From assembly GCA_006844605.1 (NCBI GenBank), contig SPJN01000018.1, forward strand, positions 1 through 64,000: 64,000 bases of DNA, read 5' to 3'. This document shows, piece after piece, positions 53,878 through 64,000 of this stretch (the stretch's first letter is position 1; each line of letters begins with the position of its first letter). Made by a program: the position numbers and the translations under genes. The DNA is from Hyphomicrobiales bacterium (GTDB lineage: Bacteria; Pseudomonadota; Alphaproteobacteria; SPJN01). Under the pieces are notes generated by a model. It saw nothing but the letters and a program-made list of their open reading frames with translations. It ran no database searches and had not been told where the DNA came from.

Positions 53878-54654
53878 CTACTCGACGATGCCGACAATAT
53901 CGGGCGTCTGCCAGCCCAAATGCTGGCCACCATCCAATGCTATCATTTGTCCGGTCATGGAGCGAGCGGTCAACATGAAGCGGACAGCTTCGATAAATTC
54001 AGACAGGTCAGGGCCGCGTTCCAGCACCACGCCATCCAGTTGTTTTTGGAAATGGGCTTGCGTCTGGCGGGCATTGCGCAAGGTGGGACCGGGACCAATG
54101 GCATTGACCCGAATGCGGGGGGCCAGGCCCTGTGCCAGTGTTTGTGTCAGGGTCCAAAGACCTGTTTTGGATAGGGTGTAGCTGACAAATTGCGGCGTCA
54201 GCTTCCAAATGCGCTGATCAAGCAGGTTGATGATCAAGCCTTCAGCAGTTTCCGGCAGAGCGGCTGCAAAATTTTGTGACAATACAAAAGGCGCGCGCAA
54301 ATTTGCTTCCAAATGGGCGTCCCATGACGCGCGGGTCGCAGTCTGGGCGTCGTCATGTTCGAACAAGCTGGCATTGTTGATCAAAAGACCAAGCGGACCG
54401 CCAAGGGCGTTTTCGGCAGCGGGGAGCAGCTTTTGAACGTCATCTTCTTGCGTCAGGTCGGCCTGCAGAATTTCCGCTGTGCCGCCAGCGTTGCGAATCT
54501 CCGCCTGAAGGGCCTTGGCCCCATCGCTTGATCGATTGTAATGGATCACAACGGCAAAGCCGTCCGCAGCAAGTTCCTTGGCAAGGTAGGCACCAATGCG
54601 GTGCGCGGCACCTGTAATCAGGGCGTGGCGGGGCAGTTGTGATGTATCTGTCAT
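53878..54654 (-). CDS. FolM/pteridine reductase-like short-chain dehydrogenase
   Basis: NAD(P)H-dependent SDR, 258 aa. The cofactor motif TGAAHRIGAYLAKEL has the R that marks pteridine reductases and FolM (TGxxxRIG), and HYNRS follows strand 2 as in NADP-binding PTR1. NNASLFEHD is the NNAG-type motif; catalytic Tyr/Lys occur in YTLSKTG and VNAIGPGPTL follows. Adjacent folB makes a dihydropteridine or dihydromonapterin reduction role plausible. A general SDR cannot be excluded. Confidence 0.82.
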   Translation of the reverse strand: MTDTSQLPRHALITGAAHRIGAYLAKELAADGFAVVIHYNRSSDGAKALQAEIRNAGGTAEILQADLTQEDDVQKLLPAAENALGGPLGLLINNASLFEHDDAQTATRASWDAHLEANLRAPFVLSQNFAAALPETAEGLIINLLDQRIWKLTPQFVSYTLSKTGLWTLTQTLAQGLAPRIRVNAIGPGPTLRNARQTQAHFQKQLDGVVLERGPDLSEFIEAVRFMLTARSMTGQMIALDGGQHLGWQTPDIVGIVE

Positions 54655-55650
54655 TTAGCGAATTTCCGCTGTTGTCGGCATGACGGGGGGCGTCACAAAG
54701 CTGGCGCTTGCTTCACCTTGTGCCACAACGGTGACGATATAGATCAAATAGGCGGCGACGAACAAAATCCCCATGACCCTGCTGATCGCTACATGAAAAA
54801 GGGCAACTGGCACCAGAATGCAGGTGACCCCAAGTAGAATCCAAAGATCGAAGTTCAGGAAATTTGGCGGCACCGGCAACGGTATAACAATGGCGGTAAT
54901 GCCCAAAATGGCCAAAATGTTAAACATGTTGGAACCGATGACGTTGCCGATAGCGACATCTGACCGGCCCCGAATGGCAGCAACAACGGTTGTGGCAAGT
55001 TCGGGCAGGGATGTGCCCAACGCAACAATAGTCAGGCCAATAACAGCGTCGGAGACATGATAGGCGGCCGCAATATCAGTGGCACCGCGAACCATCAAAT
55101 CGGCGCCAAGGGGCAGACCGATGATACCGCCGACGATATAGCCAATTGTCTTGGCCTTGCTATCAGGAATGCCTTCAACTTCTTCTAAGGAAGCGTCTGC
55201 ACCACTGCCCTGCATTGCCCGATGACCTGAATAGGCAAGAAACCCTGCTAGCATCAGTGTCATGATGATGCCATTGCCGCGTGAAAATTCGCCCGAATTC
55301 GCAAACAGAATGAAAACCAGCGTCGCACCAACCATCATCAGCGTATTGCGCCGCACGCCGGATTGATTACACAAAATAGGGGCGATAATCGCCGGCACAC
55401 CCAATACCAGCAGAACATTCGCAATGTTGGAGCCGACGACGTTACCAACCGCAATCCCCGGAGCCCCGGCCATCGCTGACTGTAGGGAGATCATAAGCTC
55501 GGGGGCAGAGGTGCCAAAGGCAACAACCGTCAACCCGATGATAAGCGGCGGAAGCCCATAATGGCTGGCCAATGCAACAGCGCCTCGGACCAGTAAATCG
55601 CCACCAATCAGCAGCAAAATCAGTCCCGCTATGACCAGACCATACATCAT
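54655..55650 (-). CDS. CaCA family calcium/sodium antiporter (YrbG-like)
   Basis: Ten-helix inner-membrane cation exchanger, 331 aa from the ATG at 55650. Earlier in-frame ATGs at 55677 and 55686 lack a ribosome-binding site. The two alpha-repeats are IIGLTVVAFGTSAPELMISLQSA and VIGLTIVALGTSLPELATTVVAA, each with the ion-coordinating Glu and Pro, followed by GNVVGSNIANVLL and GNVIGSNMFNILA. The duplication is the CaCA family hallmark. It lies one base from the SDR start, so it may head that operon. Ions other than Ca2+ are possible. Confidence 0.92.
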   Translation of the reverse strand: MMYGLVIAGLILLLIGGDLLVRGAVALASHYGLPPLIIGLTVVAFGTSAPELMISLQSAMAGAPGIAVGNVVGSNIANVLLVLGVPAIIAPILCNQSGVRRNTLMMVGATLVFILFANSGEFSRGNGIIMTLMLAGFLAYSGHRAMQGSGADASLEEVEGIPDSKAKTIGYIVGGIIGLPLGADLMVRGATDIAAAYHVSDAVIGLTIVALGTSLPELATTVVAAIRGRSDVAIGNVIGSNMFNILAILGITAIVIPLPVPPNFLNFDLWILLGVTCILVPVALFHVAISRVMGILFVAAYLIYIVTVVAQGEASASFVTPPVMPTTAEIR

Positions 55651-55920
55651 AAAGTCGCGCTGTTCCTTGTTTGCCATACAAGCCAAGTGTCAAATGACGG
55701 GCTGGCGCTGTAATTTTTGCTTTTGTTGGTCCGTGTCCCGCGTTTGAACGGCTTAAAGAACAGGACTGAACCTAAATGTAAATATGGGTACGGCCTTGTG
55801 CGGCAAAAAGAGTGGTAAGTGCTGATTTCCTGCCACGCCGGATATTCGATACGTATTTCCGCCCCTTTTAATATGCTGATGTGAGTTCTGCTTGGGCTCT
55901 ACACCTATTGCAGGGCTTTA

Positions 55921-58104
55921 TCACGGGCCTTTACGCCGTCTTGTGCCCTTGCCCTTTTTCTTGTCCGTTCTGGTGCCGGGTTTGCCGCCGCCGGAACGTG
56001 GGCGGCTTTTTTTCTCAAGGTCGCCGGCGGTCAGCCGTGCCAGCGGATCATCGGCGATTGTCAGCTCCAACTCCTGCAAGCGCTTGATTTCATCACGCAG
56101 GCGGGCCGCTTCCTCGAATTCAAGGTCGGCGGCGGCATCACGCATCCGGATTTCCATATCCTTGATCGTTGCGGCCAGATTATCGCCAACCTTGTGTGTT
56201 GCCTTGTCTTCGTCAATCCCGACAGTGACATGGTCGCCTTCATAGACAGAATCGAGGATGTCGCCGATTTGCTTACGGATTGAGGAGGGGGTGATCCCGT
56301 GTTCTTCATTATAGGCAACTTGCTTGGTGCGGCGGCGATCAGTTTCTGCAAGCGCGCTTTTCATAGAGTCGGTTTCTTTATCAGCATAAAGAATAACCCG
56401 CCCATCGACATTTCGCGCTGCCCGTCCAATCGTCTGGATAAGCGAGGTTTCGGAGCGTAGGAACCCTTCCTTATCAGCGTCCAATATGGCGACCAAGGCA
56501 ACTTCGGGGATGTCCAGCCCTTCGCGCAGCAAATTAATCCCAATCAGTACGTCAAACGCGCCCAATCGCAAATCCCGAATGATCTCGATCCGCTCGATCG
56601 TATCAATGTCTGAGTGCATGTAACGAACGCGGATGCCCTGTTCATGCATATATTCCGTCAGATCTTCCGCCATACGCTTTGTCAGCGTGGTGACGAGCGT
56701 GCGATAGCCCGCCTTTGCAACGATTTGACATTCGGACACAAGATCATCGACCTGACTGGCGATGGGCCGAATTTCAACCGGCGGGTCAATCAGCCCTGTC
56801 GGGCGAATGACCTGTTCTGTAAACGTGCCGCCAGTCCGTTCCAACTCCCAATTGCCTGGGGTTGCGGACACGAAAACGGTTTGCGGGCGCATGGCGTCCC
56901 ATTCTTCAAACTTGAGCGGACGGTTGTCCGTACACGAAGGAAGGCGAAAGCCATATTCAGCCAATGTGGTTTTGCGCCGGTAGTCACCCTTATACATGGC
57001 CCCGATTTGGGGCACTGTCACATGGCTTTCATCTATAAAGACCAGTGCATCTTCGGGCAGATATTCAAACAAGGTGGGGGGCGGTTCCCCCGGCTTACGG
57101 CCCGTGAGGTAGCGTGAATAGTTTTCGATGCCGGGGCAAATGCCTGTTGCCTCAATTGATTCAAGATCGAACTGGGTCCGTTGGCGAAGGCGTTCAGCCT
57201 CTAGCGGCATGGCTTTCTTTTCGTACCATGCCAGCCTGTCTTGCAGTTCCGCTTTTATATGTTTGGTTGCCTGTTGCAGCGTAGGGCGGGGGGTGACGTA
57301 ATGGCTGTTGGCATAGATTTTGACTTGATCAAGGCTGGCGGTTTTTTCACCTGTCAGGGGGTCAAACTCCGTAATAGCTTCAAGTTCATCACCCCAAAAA
57401 GAAACGCGCCATGCCCGGTCTTCTAAATGAACGGGGAAAAGCTCAAGCACATCGCCGCGTACGCGGAACATGCCGCGCACGAAATTGGCGTCGTTGCGTT
57501 TGTATTGCAGGGCGACCAAACGCTTGATCAACTCATTCCGGTCCATCAACTGGCCGATTTTGATCAATTCAGTCATATCGGAATAGGTCTCGACAGACCC
57601 AATGCCGTAAATGCACGACACAGACGCAACGATGATCACATCATCACGTTCCAACAGGGCGCGGGTCGCCGAATGGCGCATCCGGTCAATCTGTTCGTTA
57701 ATCGTGCTTTCTTTTTCGATAAAGGTATCTGTCCGGGGCACATAGGCTTCGGGCTGATAATAATCATAGTAAGACACGAAATATTCGACAGCATTGTTGG
57801 GGAAGAATGACTTGAATTCCCCATAAAGCTGGGCAGCCAAGGTCTTGTTATGAGCCAGTATGAGGGCGGGGCGGCCAGATCGCGCAATAATCTGCGCCAT
57901 AGTATAGGTCTTGCCCGACCCGGTTACCCCCAAAAGTACCTGATCCTGTTCATTATTATTAATCCCCTCCATCAGGTCCGCGATTGCGGTGGGTTGATCG
58001 CCCTGGGGCTCAAACTCAGAAGCCAACTCGAACGCAATCCCGCCCTCGGTCTTTTCGGGGCGTTCAGGCTTATGTGGGGTAAAGGTTACAGGTGTCGCAG
58101 TCAT
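55921..58104 (-). CDS. uvrB: Excinuclease ABC subunit B
   Basis: DNA-damage verification helicase of nucleotide excision repair, 727 aa. Walker [14 protein letters not shown] is near residue 62 and the beta-hairpin region [21 protein letters not shown] follows. DESHVTVPQ is the DEAD-like box and helicase motifs V-VI appear in [18 protein letters not shown] and IGRAARN. The C-terminal UVR domain ([19 protein letters not shown]) binds UvrC, and a basic tail ([18 protein letters not shown]) ends it. Upstream is a 150-bp gap shared with aspC. I saw no GAAC-N7-GAAC SOS box there. Confidence 0.97.
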   Translation of the reverse strand: MTATPVTFTPHKPERPEKTEGGIAFELASEFEPQGDQPTAIADLMEGINNNEQDQVLLGVTGSGKTYTMAQIIARSGRPALILAHNKTLAAQLYGEFKSFFPNNAVEYFVSYYDYYQPEAYVPRTDTFIEKESTINEQIDRMRHSATRALLERDDVIIVASVSCIYGIGSVETYSDMTELIKIGQLMDRNELIKRLVALQYKRNDANFVRGMFRVRGDVLELFPVHLEDRAWRVSFWGDELEAITEFDPLTGEKTASLDQVKIYANSHYVTPRPTLQQATKHIKAELQDRLAWYEKKAMPLEAERLRQRTQFDLESIEATGICPGIENYSRYLTGRKPGEPPPTLFEYLPEDALVFIDESHVTVPQIGAMYKGDYRRKTTLAEYGFRLPSCTDNRPLKFEEWDAMRPQTVFVSATPGNWELERTGGTFTEQVIRPTGLIDPPVEIRPIASQVDDLVSECQIVAKAGYRTLVTTLTKRMAEDLTEYMHEQGIRVRYMHSDIDTIERIEIIRDLRLGAFDVLIGINLLREGLDIPEVALVAILDADKEGFLRSETSLIQTIGRAARNVDGRVILYADKETDSMKSALAETDRRRTKQVAYNEEHGITPSSIRKQIGDILDSVYEGDHVTVGIDEDKATHKVGDNLAATIKDMEIRMRDAAADLEFEEAARLRDEIKRLQELELTIADDPLARLTAGDLEKKSRPRSGGGKPGTRTDKKKGKGTRRRKGP

Positions 58105-58189
58105 GGTGCCATCATACCCATTTGTAGGCTTGGGGGGAGTGGAAATTGTGTAAAAATGCTCGTGCGTCAGGATTGCCTGTCGTCGGCTG

Positions 58190-58218
58190 TTGCGAGCTTG
58201 CTAAGATCGGGGTATAGG
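58190..58218 (+). promoter_or_regulatory. Possible promoter of the aspartate aminotransferase gene
   Basis: TTGCGA (58190-58195) and TATAGG (58213-58218) are separated by exactly 17 nt. Each matches consensus at four of six positions. Predicted start is about 30 nt before the ATG at 58255. This is a modest match only. Confidence 0.35.
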
Positions 58219-58242
58219 CTGGGCATTACCCCAGAATAATAG

Positions 58243-59460
<1,218 letters not shown>

Positions 59461-59498
59461 ACACTGAATTGGGAAGCCGGGTTCAGCCTCGGCTTGTC

Positions 59499-59556
59499 CT
59501 TGACGTCAAGTGTTGCAAGAAATGCTTGACATTTGTCTATAAATATGCAACATAAG
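59499..59556 (+). promoter_or_regulatory. Promoter-like region with palindrome upstream of the 820-aa protein
   Basis: It contains the perfect 12-bp palindrome CTTGACGTCAAG (59499-59510), then an inverted pair TGTTGCA (59511-59517) and TGCAACA (59546-59552). A -35-like TTGACA (59526-59531) lies between them. The -10 is unclear: CATAAG at 59551-59556 would give a 19-nt spacer. The symmetric elements bracket the -35, a layout typical of a repressor operator. Confidence 0.4.
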
Positions 59557-59587
59557 CTGAACCAATTTTTCAGCTATGGAGCAAGCC

Positions 59588-62050
59588 ATGATTCGTGTCC
59601 CTGAAACACAGCAGCCAACGCCTGATGTCGCCGGCGTCTTTTCCGATGCCGCGCCCCAAAAACTGGGGCAGGGGCCTGATCATGGACTTGTTCCGCCGCC
59701 GCCAGCCGTTTCACAGGTGACGGACACGCCCCCTTCGCAGGAAGAGGTGGAGCGGCTGGCGCGGGTTGAACGGGCTGCAGGCATTGTCAGGGACAAAAAT
59801 GGCACGTTTCGGAATCAGGCTGATCTGGACGATCAAGATATTTCTTTTGTACCGAGCGATGCAAAAATAGCCACAAAACAAGCGTCAATTACATTGAAGC
59901 GGCAATCAATTGCCCACTTACAACAGCTGGTCGCCCAGCCGGATGAGCGGGTGGAGGGTGAAGACCCTGCCGTCCTGCAGGCGTCTTTGACAAAACAGCA
60001 GGAGGCGCAGCTTTCCGATCTTGCGCAATCAGTTCTGACCACCGGTGAACAGGTAGATGATGACGAGGCCCGCGCGATGATCGAATCGCATGGGGAGGCT
60101 GTGATTGCTGACCATGATGCGGCGGCCGTTAAGGCGGCTGATAAAGCACGGCAACAAAAGGCCAGGCAACTGGCGGCGCAGGCGGTCGATACCTCCATCG
60201 CTTATGCCGCAACATTTGTGGATGAGCCAGAGGCCCGTGCACGCGAGCTGTTTGAGCTTGAGCAGGAAATCGAAGAACAGGGCGCATTGGAAGGCTGGTC
60301 CGCCGAACAAACGGCGCAAAAAGTGACCGACGCACACGGCGCGGTTCACACGCAGATTGTGGATAGACTGATCGCAGATGATCCCGCGCGTGCAAGGCGG
60401 TGGTTGACGGGCGCGCAAGCTGACCTTTTACCGGCCCTGCAGCGAGCGGGCCTTGATCACAAGATCACTATTGCGACCTATGCTGATCAGACCGCCCAAC
60501 TTGTTGCTGAGTTTTTGTCGTTGGATGAGGCATTGCCAACAGAACAGGAGTTCAAGGAACGTCTATCCAATGACACCGACACATCCGCACTAGCCCCCGA
60601 AACGCGTGGCGCTGTCGAAGCTGTGATGGCAGGCCAATATACTCAGCTGGTTCGTGCCCGGCATGAACAGGAAAAGCAGCGTTTTTCTGATGTGTCCGAT
60701 CAGGTGCAGCAGGGCCAGTTTGACCCCGTGACAATCAACAAACTGAAAGACGATCAAAAGGTTGATCTGGTTTTGCTGCGTCATGAAAATGAAGTGGCCG
60801 CGCGTCAGGCCCGCGCAAGGTCGACAGACAGCGATGTGTTTGGTCTATTGTTCGGGCAGGGCCTAACTAAGTTTGCGGATGCAGACTTGGTTTCTTATCG
60901 CAGCCGTGTGTCAGAAGATGATTACCAAACGCTGCATGGGTTACAGCAACAATTGGCGACGGCAAAACCGCGTGACCGTAAGCTGGCAGGGCAATATTTT
61001 GCGAATCTTGCTGACCTTGCAGCTAAAGCAGACCGCCATACAGTGCGTATGGAAATACTTGGGGCTGGACTGGCAGAGTTCGCAGAAGAAAACAGTGTGC
61101 CGAAATTTGCCCGCCAGATTGAGATTCTGGACGAAGTGGCAAAGGCGTATCGGCTGCAACCTGTTGGGCAAGATTCAGGTGGCAACGTAATACTGACGAA
61201 AGACGACTTGCCAATGCCCGGCGACAGTCCCGAAGAAGCTGCACGCAAACAGGCGGTACTTGAAGCGCGGCGCATTGCACTGGAACGTCAAACGCAACCG
61301 GGCCTCTATGTTCGGTCTTATGACCTTTCAGGCGACGGCAGTAGGGACGGCATCACCCGGGATGATGTGGCGGATGCAGCCCAGGAATTTGGGATCGGGG
61401 GTCTGGCGGCGACATTCGGCATAAGCGAAAAAAAATTGCGCTATTTGCTTGAAGTCGACCACCAAAGAGCGCGGGCAATATTTAGCTTCTTGGGGGGAGA
61501 AGAAGGCGAAGGAGGAGATCGTTTTTACTCAAAAAGAGTTGTGGCATTTACCACGCTGGTAGGGGAAAAATTGGGCCGTGATTTTATTGAGGGGCTGAAA
61601 ACAAACTACGCTGCTGTTGGTGATTTTGGTCGGTTGGTCGATCTGGTTCACAGTGGGCCACTGTCTTGGTCAGATCACGCTAGCAAGGAAGTGTTGGAAA
61701 AGGCCCAATCAAGGCTAATCACGGAATTGGTGATGCAAGACATGTTTGTTGACGCTCTGGACAAGATCGGAAAATATGGTGGGCGCAGTTTGGCATTGTT
61801 GAACATGGCGCAGGCGTTCCACAGTATTGTCCAGTCAGGGTTTGAGACTGAAACAATTGTGGACGAGGCTGGGGCCGCCGCCGGTGGCGCCATCGGCGCA
61901 TCTATTGGTAGCCTGTTTGGTGCGGTTTGCGGCCCCGCCGCGTTAATTTGTGCGGTTGGATTCAGTGCGGTGGGCGGCGCTGTCGGCTCCTATGTTGGGG
62001 AAAATGCGCGTGACTGGATCGGTGACGTGAGTGAGGCTATCTCTGGCTAA
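59588..62050 (+). CDS. Large orphan protein with helical body and glycine-zipper hydrophobic C-terminus
   Basis: 820 aa from the ATG at 59588 (GGAG at 59578-59581, spacing 6); an upstream in-frame ATG lies at 59576. There is no signal peptide. A Pro-rich lead (VPPPPAVSQ) is followed by about 500 residues of charged, Gln-rich helical sequence. Residue about 579 opens an EF-hand/dockerin-like loop (DLSGDGSRDG). The last 60 residues are Gly/Ala-rich and hydrophobic (AGGAIGASIGSLFGAV; AVGGAVGSYVGE), a glycine-zipper pattern. The start MIRVPETQQ...P and the body recall phage internal virion/tape proteins. The tail recalls pore-forming or membrane-inserting effectors. I do not recognise the family. 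Confidence 0.75.
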   Translation: MIRVPETQQPTPDVAGVFSDAAPQKLGQGPDHGLVPPPPAVSQVTDTPPSQEEVERLARVERAAGIVRDKNGTFRNQADLDDQDISFVPSDAKIATKQASITLKRQSIAHLQQLVAQPDERVEGEDPAVLQASLTKQQEAQLSDLAQSVLTTGEQVDDDEARAMIESHGEAVIADHDAAAVKAADKARQQKARQLAAQAVDTSIAYAATFVDEPEARARELFELEQEIEEQGALEGWSAEQTAQKVTDAHGAVHTQIVDRLIADDPARARRWLTGAQADLLPALQRAGLDHKITIATYADQTAQLVAEFLSLDEALPTEQEFKERLSNDTDTSALAPETRGAVEAVMAGQYTQLVRARHEQEKQRFSDVSDQVQQGQFDPVTINKLKDDQKVDLVLLRHENEVAARQARARSTDSDVFGLLFGQGLTKFADADLVSYRSRVSEDDYQTLHGLQQQLATAKPRDRKLAGQYFANLADLAAKADRHTVRMEILGAGLAEFAEENSVPKFARQIEILDEVAKAYRLQPVGQDSGGNVILTKDDLPMPGDSPEEAARKQAVLEARRIALERQTQPGLYVRSYDLSGDGSRDGITRDDVADAAQEFGIGGLAATFGISEKKLRYLLEVDHQRARAIFSFLGGEEGEGGDRFYSKRVVAFTTLVGEKLGRDFIEGLKTNYAAVGDFGRLVDLVHSGPLSWSDHASKEVLEKAQSRLITELVMQDMFVDALDKIGKYGGRSLALLNMAQAFHSIVQSGFETETIVDEAGAAAGGAIGASIGSLFGAVCGPAALICAVGFSAVGGAVGSYVGENARDWIGDVSEAISG

Positions 62051-62094
62051 TACAGCTTAAACTGGTATGATGGGCGTCATCGCAATGACATAAG

Positions 62095-62934
62095 ATGCCG
62101 CCCATGCACCAAATTGACAAGTTCAGAACAGTTTCCATTTATGGCGATATCAGTCAGGAAGATGAAGACCTGATCAATCGGGTGTTGCCGCGTCAACCTG
62201 AAAATATTCAACAAGAAAATCGCGAGATTCGGGAGATCATTCCTGAGTTTGACCAAATGGTAACGATATACGAGAATCGGAAGGCTTGGGTTTGGCAACC
62301 ATTTCGCTACGCGAGGCTATTGTTCGGGTTTGAAGGCGCGCGGGGTTATATACTTGTCTATGATTTGGGCGCAAAGCAGACCCTGAAAGACACTTGGTTT
62401 GGCCCGATGGTCAAAACAGAATCGCGCCTGTTGATTTTGCACCGGGCTGATGATCTTTCCTACAAACATGAAACGATTGGTAAACAGGGGGCAAGCATCG
62501 GCGGTTGGGTGATGGACCGGCCCGGGCCTGCACATGCCCACATGGAAGTTGGGAAAGATTACAAGATTGATCAGCCGATCAGTTACATTGAACCATCGGG
62601 TGATCACGCGATCATCTTTGATTGGATTTTGGGTGATAGGCTGGAGCCACATCTGCTGGCGCCACCGGGGCGCATAGGCTTTGTCATTCCCAAACGGACG
62701 GGGCGCTGGGCGTTTCAGGGGTCGTTCTGGTTTTGGCGGCGTCAATTGAAGATCAGGCGTCGTTACAAGCAACAAAGTCGGTCGCGCCGCTTTTGGACCT
62801 TTGTGTTCCACATACCCTTTTGGCTGCTTCGTATGGACGGGATGACGACCGACTATCGCGGCCACCCCAAGCTGCTGACCAAGGCCCAGCTTAAGGCCCA
62901 TGATGCTCTCGCCCAAAAATATGGCTGGGATTGA
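62095..62934 (+). CDS. Hypothetical protein downstream of the large orphan gene
   Basis: 279 aa, unrecognised. The ATG at 62095 is 44 bp after the preceding stop, so co-transcription is likely; MHQIDKF at 62104 is an alternative start. Features are an acidic N-terminus (DISQEDEDLINR), tryptophan/phenylalanine-rich central stretches and LYDLGAKQTLKDTWF-like segments. A basic patch (QLKIRRRYKQQSRSRRFW, about residues 218-235) is followed by a short hydrophobic run FVFHIPFWLLRM. No signal peptide or clear domain. It might be a dedicated partner, chaperone or immunity protein for the 820-aa protein (inference from context only). Confidence 0.6.
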   Translation: MPPMHQIDKFRTVSIYGDISQEDEDLINRVLPRQPENIQQENREIREIIPEFDQMVTIYENRKAWVWQPFRYARLLFGFEGARGYILVYDLGAKQTLKDTWFGPMVKTESRLLILHRADDLSYKHETIGKQGASIGGWVMDRPGPAHAHMEVGKDYKIDQPISYIEPSGDHAIIFDWILGDRLEPHLLAPPGRIGFVIPKRTGRWAFQGSFWFWRRQLKIRRRYKQQSRSRRFWTFVFHIPFWLLRMDGMTTDYRGHPKLLTKAQLKAHDALAQKYGWD

Positions 62935-63045
62935 ATGGGCTCAAGCTTGGTTTTCTGCACTGCTTCCACTGCTCACATAAGTGTGATTGTCATGTCATTT
63001 CCAGATCGGGCAGTCTAACCAAATGCAGTTAGAAAGAGGTGTCCC

Positions 63046-64000
63046 ATGCTGATCAAAAATCCCCCTCGTTGGATGTTGCGCGAAAATAGTGCCACCGATG
63101 AGCATGTCTATTTGAATCGTCGTGCCTTTATGAAGGGCGTGGGGGCAATCGGGGCCGGGGCCGGGCTGTTGCAGGCAACCCCAAGTTTGGGGGCAGAAGA
63201 CCCATCCGCGTCGTTGTATCCGGTTAAACGGAATGAAAGTTTTACACTTGATCGGCCTATTACGCCTGAAGAGGCCAATACGACCTATAACAATTTTTAT
63301 GAGTTTGGCTCCCACAAGCGGATTTATAAGCTGGCGCAACATTTAAAGATCAGACCATGGGCTGTGAAAATCGATGGCCATGTTGCGCAGGAAATGACGC
63401 TGGACATTGATGACCTGCTTAAGAAAATGCCGCTCGAAGAACGGCTGTATCGGCATCGCTGTGTGGAGGCATGGTCGATGACAGTGCCGTGGTCAGGCTT
63501 TCCATTGCGCAAACTGATTGAGTTGGCTGCGCCGACACACCGGGCGAAATATGTGCAGTTTGAAACCTTTAAGGACAAGCGGATGGCTCCGGGCCAAAAG
63601 CAACGCTGGTACCCGTGGCCCTATACCGAAGGTCTGACCATTGACGAGGCGATGAATGATTTGGCCTTTATGGTGACAGGGGCCTATGGCCGCCCGTTGC
63701 CGAAACAAATGGGCAGCCCCTTGCGCTTGGCGACGCCATGGAAATATGGCTTTAAGTCAATTAAGTCGATTGTGCGGATCAGCTTTACCAGCCGCAAGCC
63801 CGTGTCATTTTGGGAAGATGTTCAGCCGTCAGAATATGGTTTTTGGGCGAATGTGAATCCGGCGTTTTCTCATCCACGTTGGTCGCAAAGCACAGAGCAG
63901 GTTTTGGGCACATCAAAGCGGGTGAAGACGTTATTGTATAATGGCTATGCTGAGGAAGTAGCAGGCCTTTACAAGGATTTGCCGCAGAATAGAGACCTGT
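63046..64000 (+). CDS. msrP: Protein-methionine-sulfoxide reductase catalytic subunit MsrP (partial, runs off the window)
   Basis: Periplasmic molybdoenzyme repairing oxidised methionines. 318 residues are visible from the ATG at 63046, and the frame is open to the window end. A twin-arginine signal is present (RRAFMKG, residues 25-31), with cleavage expected near the LGAEDPSA region. The molybdenum-ligating cysteine is C139 in YRHRCVEAWSMTVPWSG. YQVMSGP-type TGAYGRPLPKQMGSPLRLATPWKYG follows. It needs molybdenum cofactor, so it depends on the pathway that includes the MoaD-MoaE fusion earlier in the window. The haem partner MsrQ is expected downstream, outside the window. Confidence 0.95.
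   Translation, partial: MLIKNPPRWMLRENSATDEHVYLNRRAFMKGVGAIGAGAGLLQATPSLGAEDPSASLYPVKRNESFTLDRPITPEEANTTYNNFYEFGSHKRIYKLAQHLKIRPWAVKIDGHVAQEMTLDIDDLLKKMPLEERLYRHRCVEAWSMTVPWSGFPLRKLIELAAPTHRAKYVQFETFKDKRMAPGQKQRWYPWPYTEGLTIDEAMNDLAFMVTGAYGRPLPKQMGSPLRLATPWKYGFKSIKSIVRISFTSRKPVSFWEDVQPSEYGFWANVNPAFSHPRWSQSTEQVLGTSKRVKTLLYNGYAEEVAGLYKDLPQNRDL

Noticed and set aside
62971-62986. TCACA-TAAG-TGTGA inverted repeat before msrP
   Set aside because: Only a 5-bp arm with a small loop and no adjacent promoter or T run; likely chance.

Overview
The window is chromosomal DNA from a free-living, aerobic, Gram-negative alphaproteobacterium. The cues are the yejA-yejA-yejB-yejE-yejF-ghrA order, the rpmH-rnpA-yidD-yidC-engB-argB-HAD-dapD-dapE block, a TonB-dependent receptor, an autotransporter and many enzymes of marine heterotrophs. 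GC content looks a little above 50% by eye. Together these would suit a SAR116-like marine lineage, but that placement is inference and rests on no marker phylogeny. Genes are densely packed, with many 1-11 bp overlaps. I found no tRNA, rRNA, CRISPR array or intact insertion sequence.

Layout. 1-9.0 kb (+): a peptide ABC importer with two tandem binding proteins, a hydroxyacid reductase and a GNAT. 9.0-11.2 kb (-): an NlpC/P60 peptidase and an M17 aminopeptidase. 11.3-20.1 kb: truA (+), then a long minus-strand block running rpmH, rnpA, yidD, yidC, engB, argB, HAD phosphatase, dapD, dapE and a membrane protein. It has a readable sigma70-type promoter and a hairpin terminator/attenuator behind rpmH. 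20.4-25.7 kb (+): DUF547 protein, TVP38 membrane protein, FAD disulfide oxidoreductase, histidine kinase and a trans-aconitate methyltransferase-like gene. 25.8-31.3 kb: gamma-glutamyltransferase (-), P1 peptidase and TonB receptor (+). 31.4-32.7 kb: a small phage-like patch (HTH protein, holin-like protein, membrane coiled-coil protein). 32.7-38.9 kb: assorted catabolic and detoxification enzymes. 39.0-45.2 kb: a lipoprotein subtilase autotransporter, a LuxR-type response regulator, a convergent histidine kinase and glpD. 45.4-49.8 kb (+): paired acyl-CoA dehydrogenases, dusA and a TauE/SafE permease. 49.8-58.1 kb (-): a MoaD-MoaE fusion, pgsA, uvrC, folB, a FolM-like SDR, a Ca2+/Na+ exchanger and uvrB. 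58.3-64 kb (+): aspartate aminotransferase, a large orphan protein with a glycine-rich hydrophobic tail plus a downstream unknown, and msrP running off the end.

How the parts fit. Peptide use is a recurring theme (Yej importer, M17 and P1 peptidases, GGT, NlpC/P60, secreted subtilase). The least explained parts are the 820-residue protein at 59.6-62.1 kb with its partner and unusual promoter region, and the phage-like patch at 31.4-32.7 kb. Next come the AT-rich 388-bp gap at 53.1-53.5 kb, which carries a perfect DnaA-box match, and the MoaD-MoaE fusion that needs internal processing.
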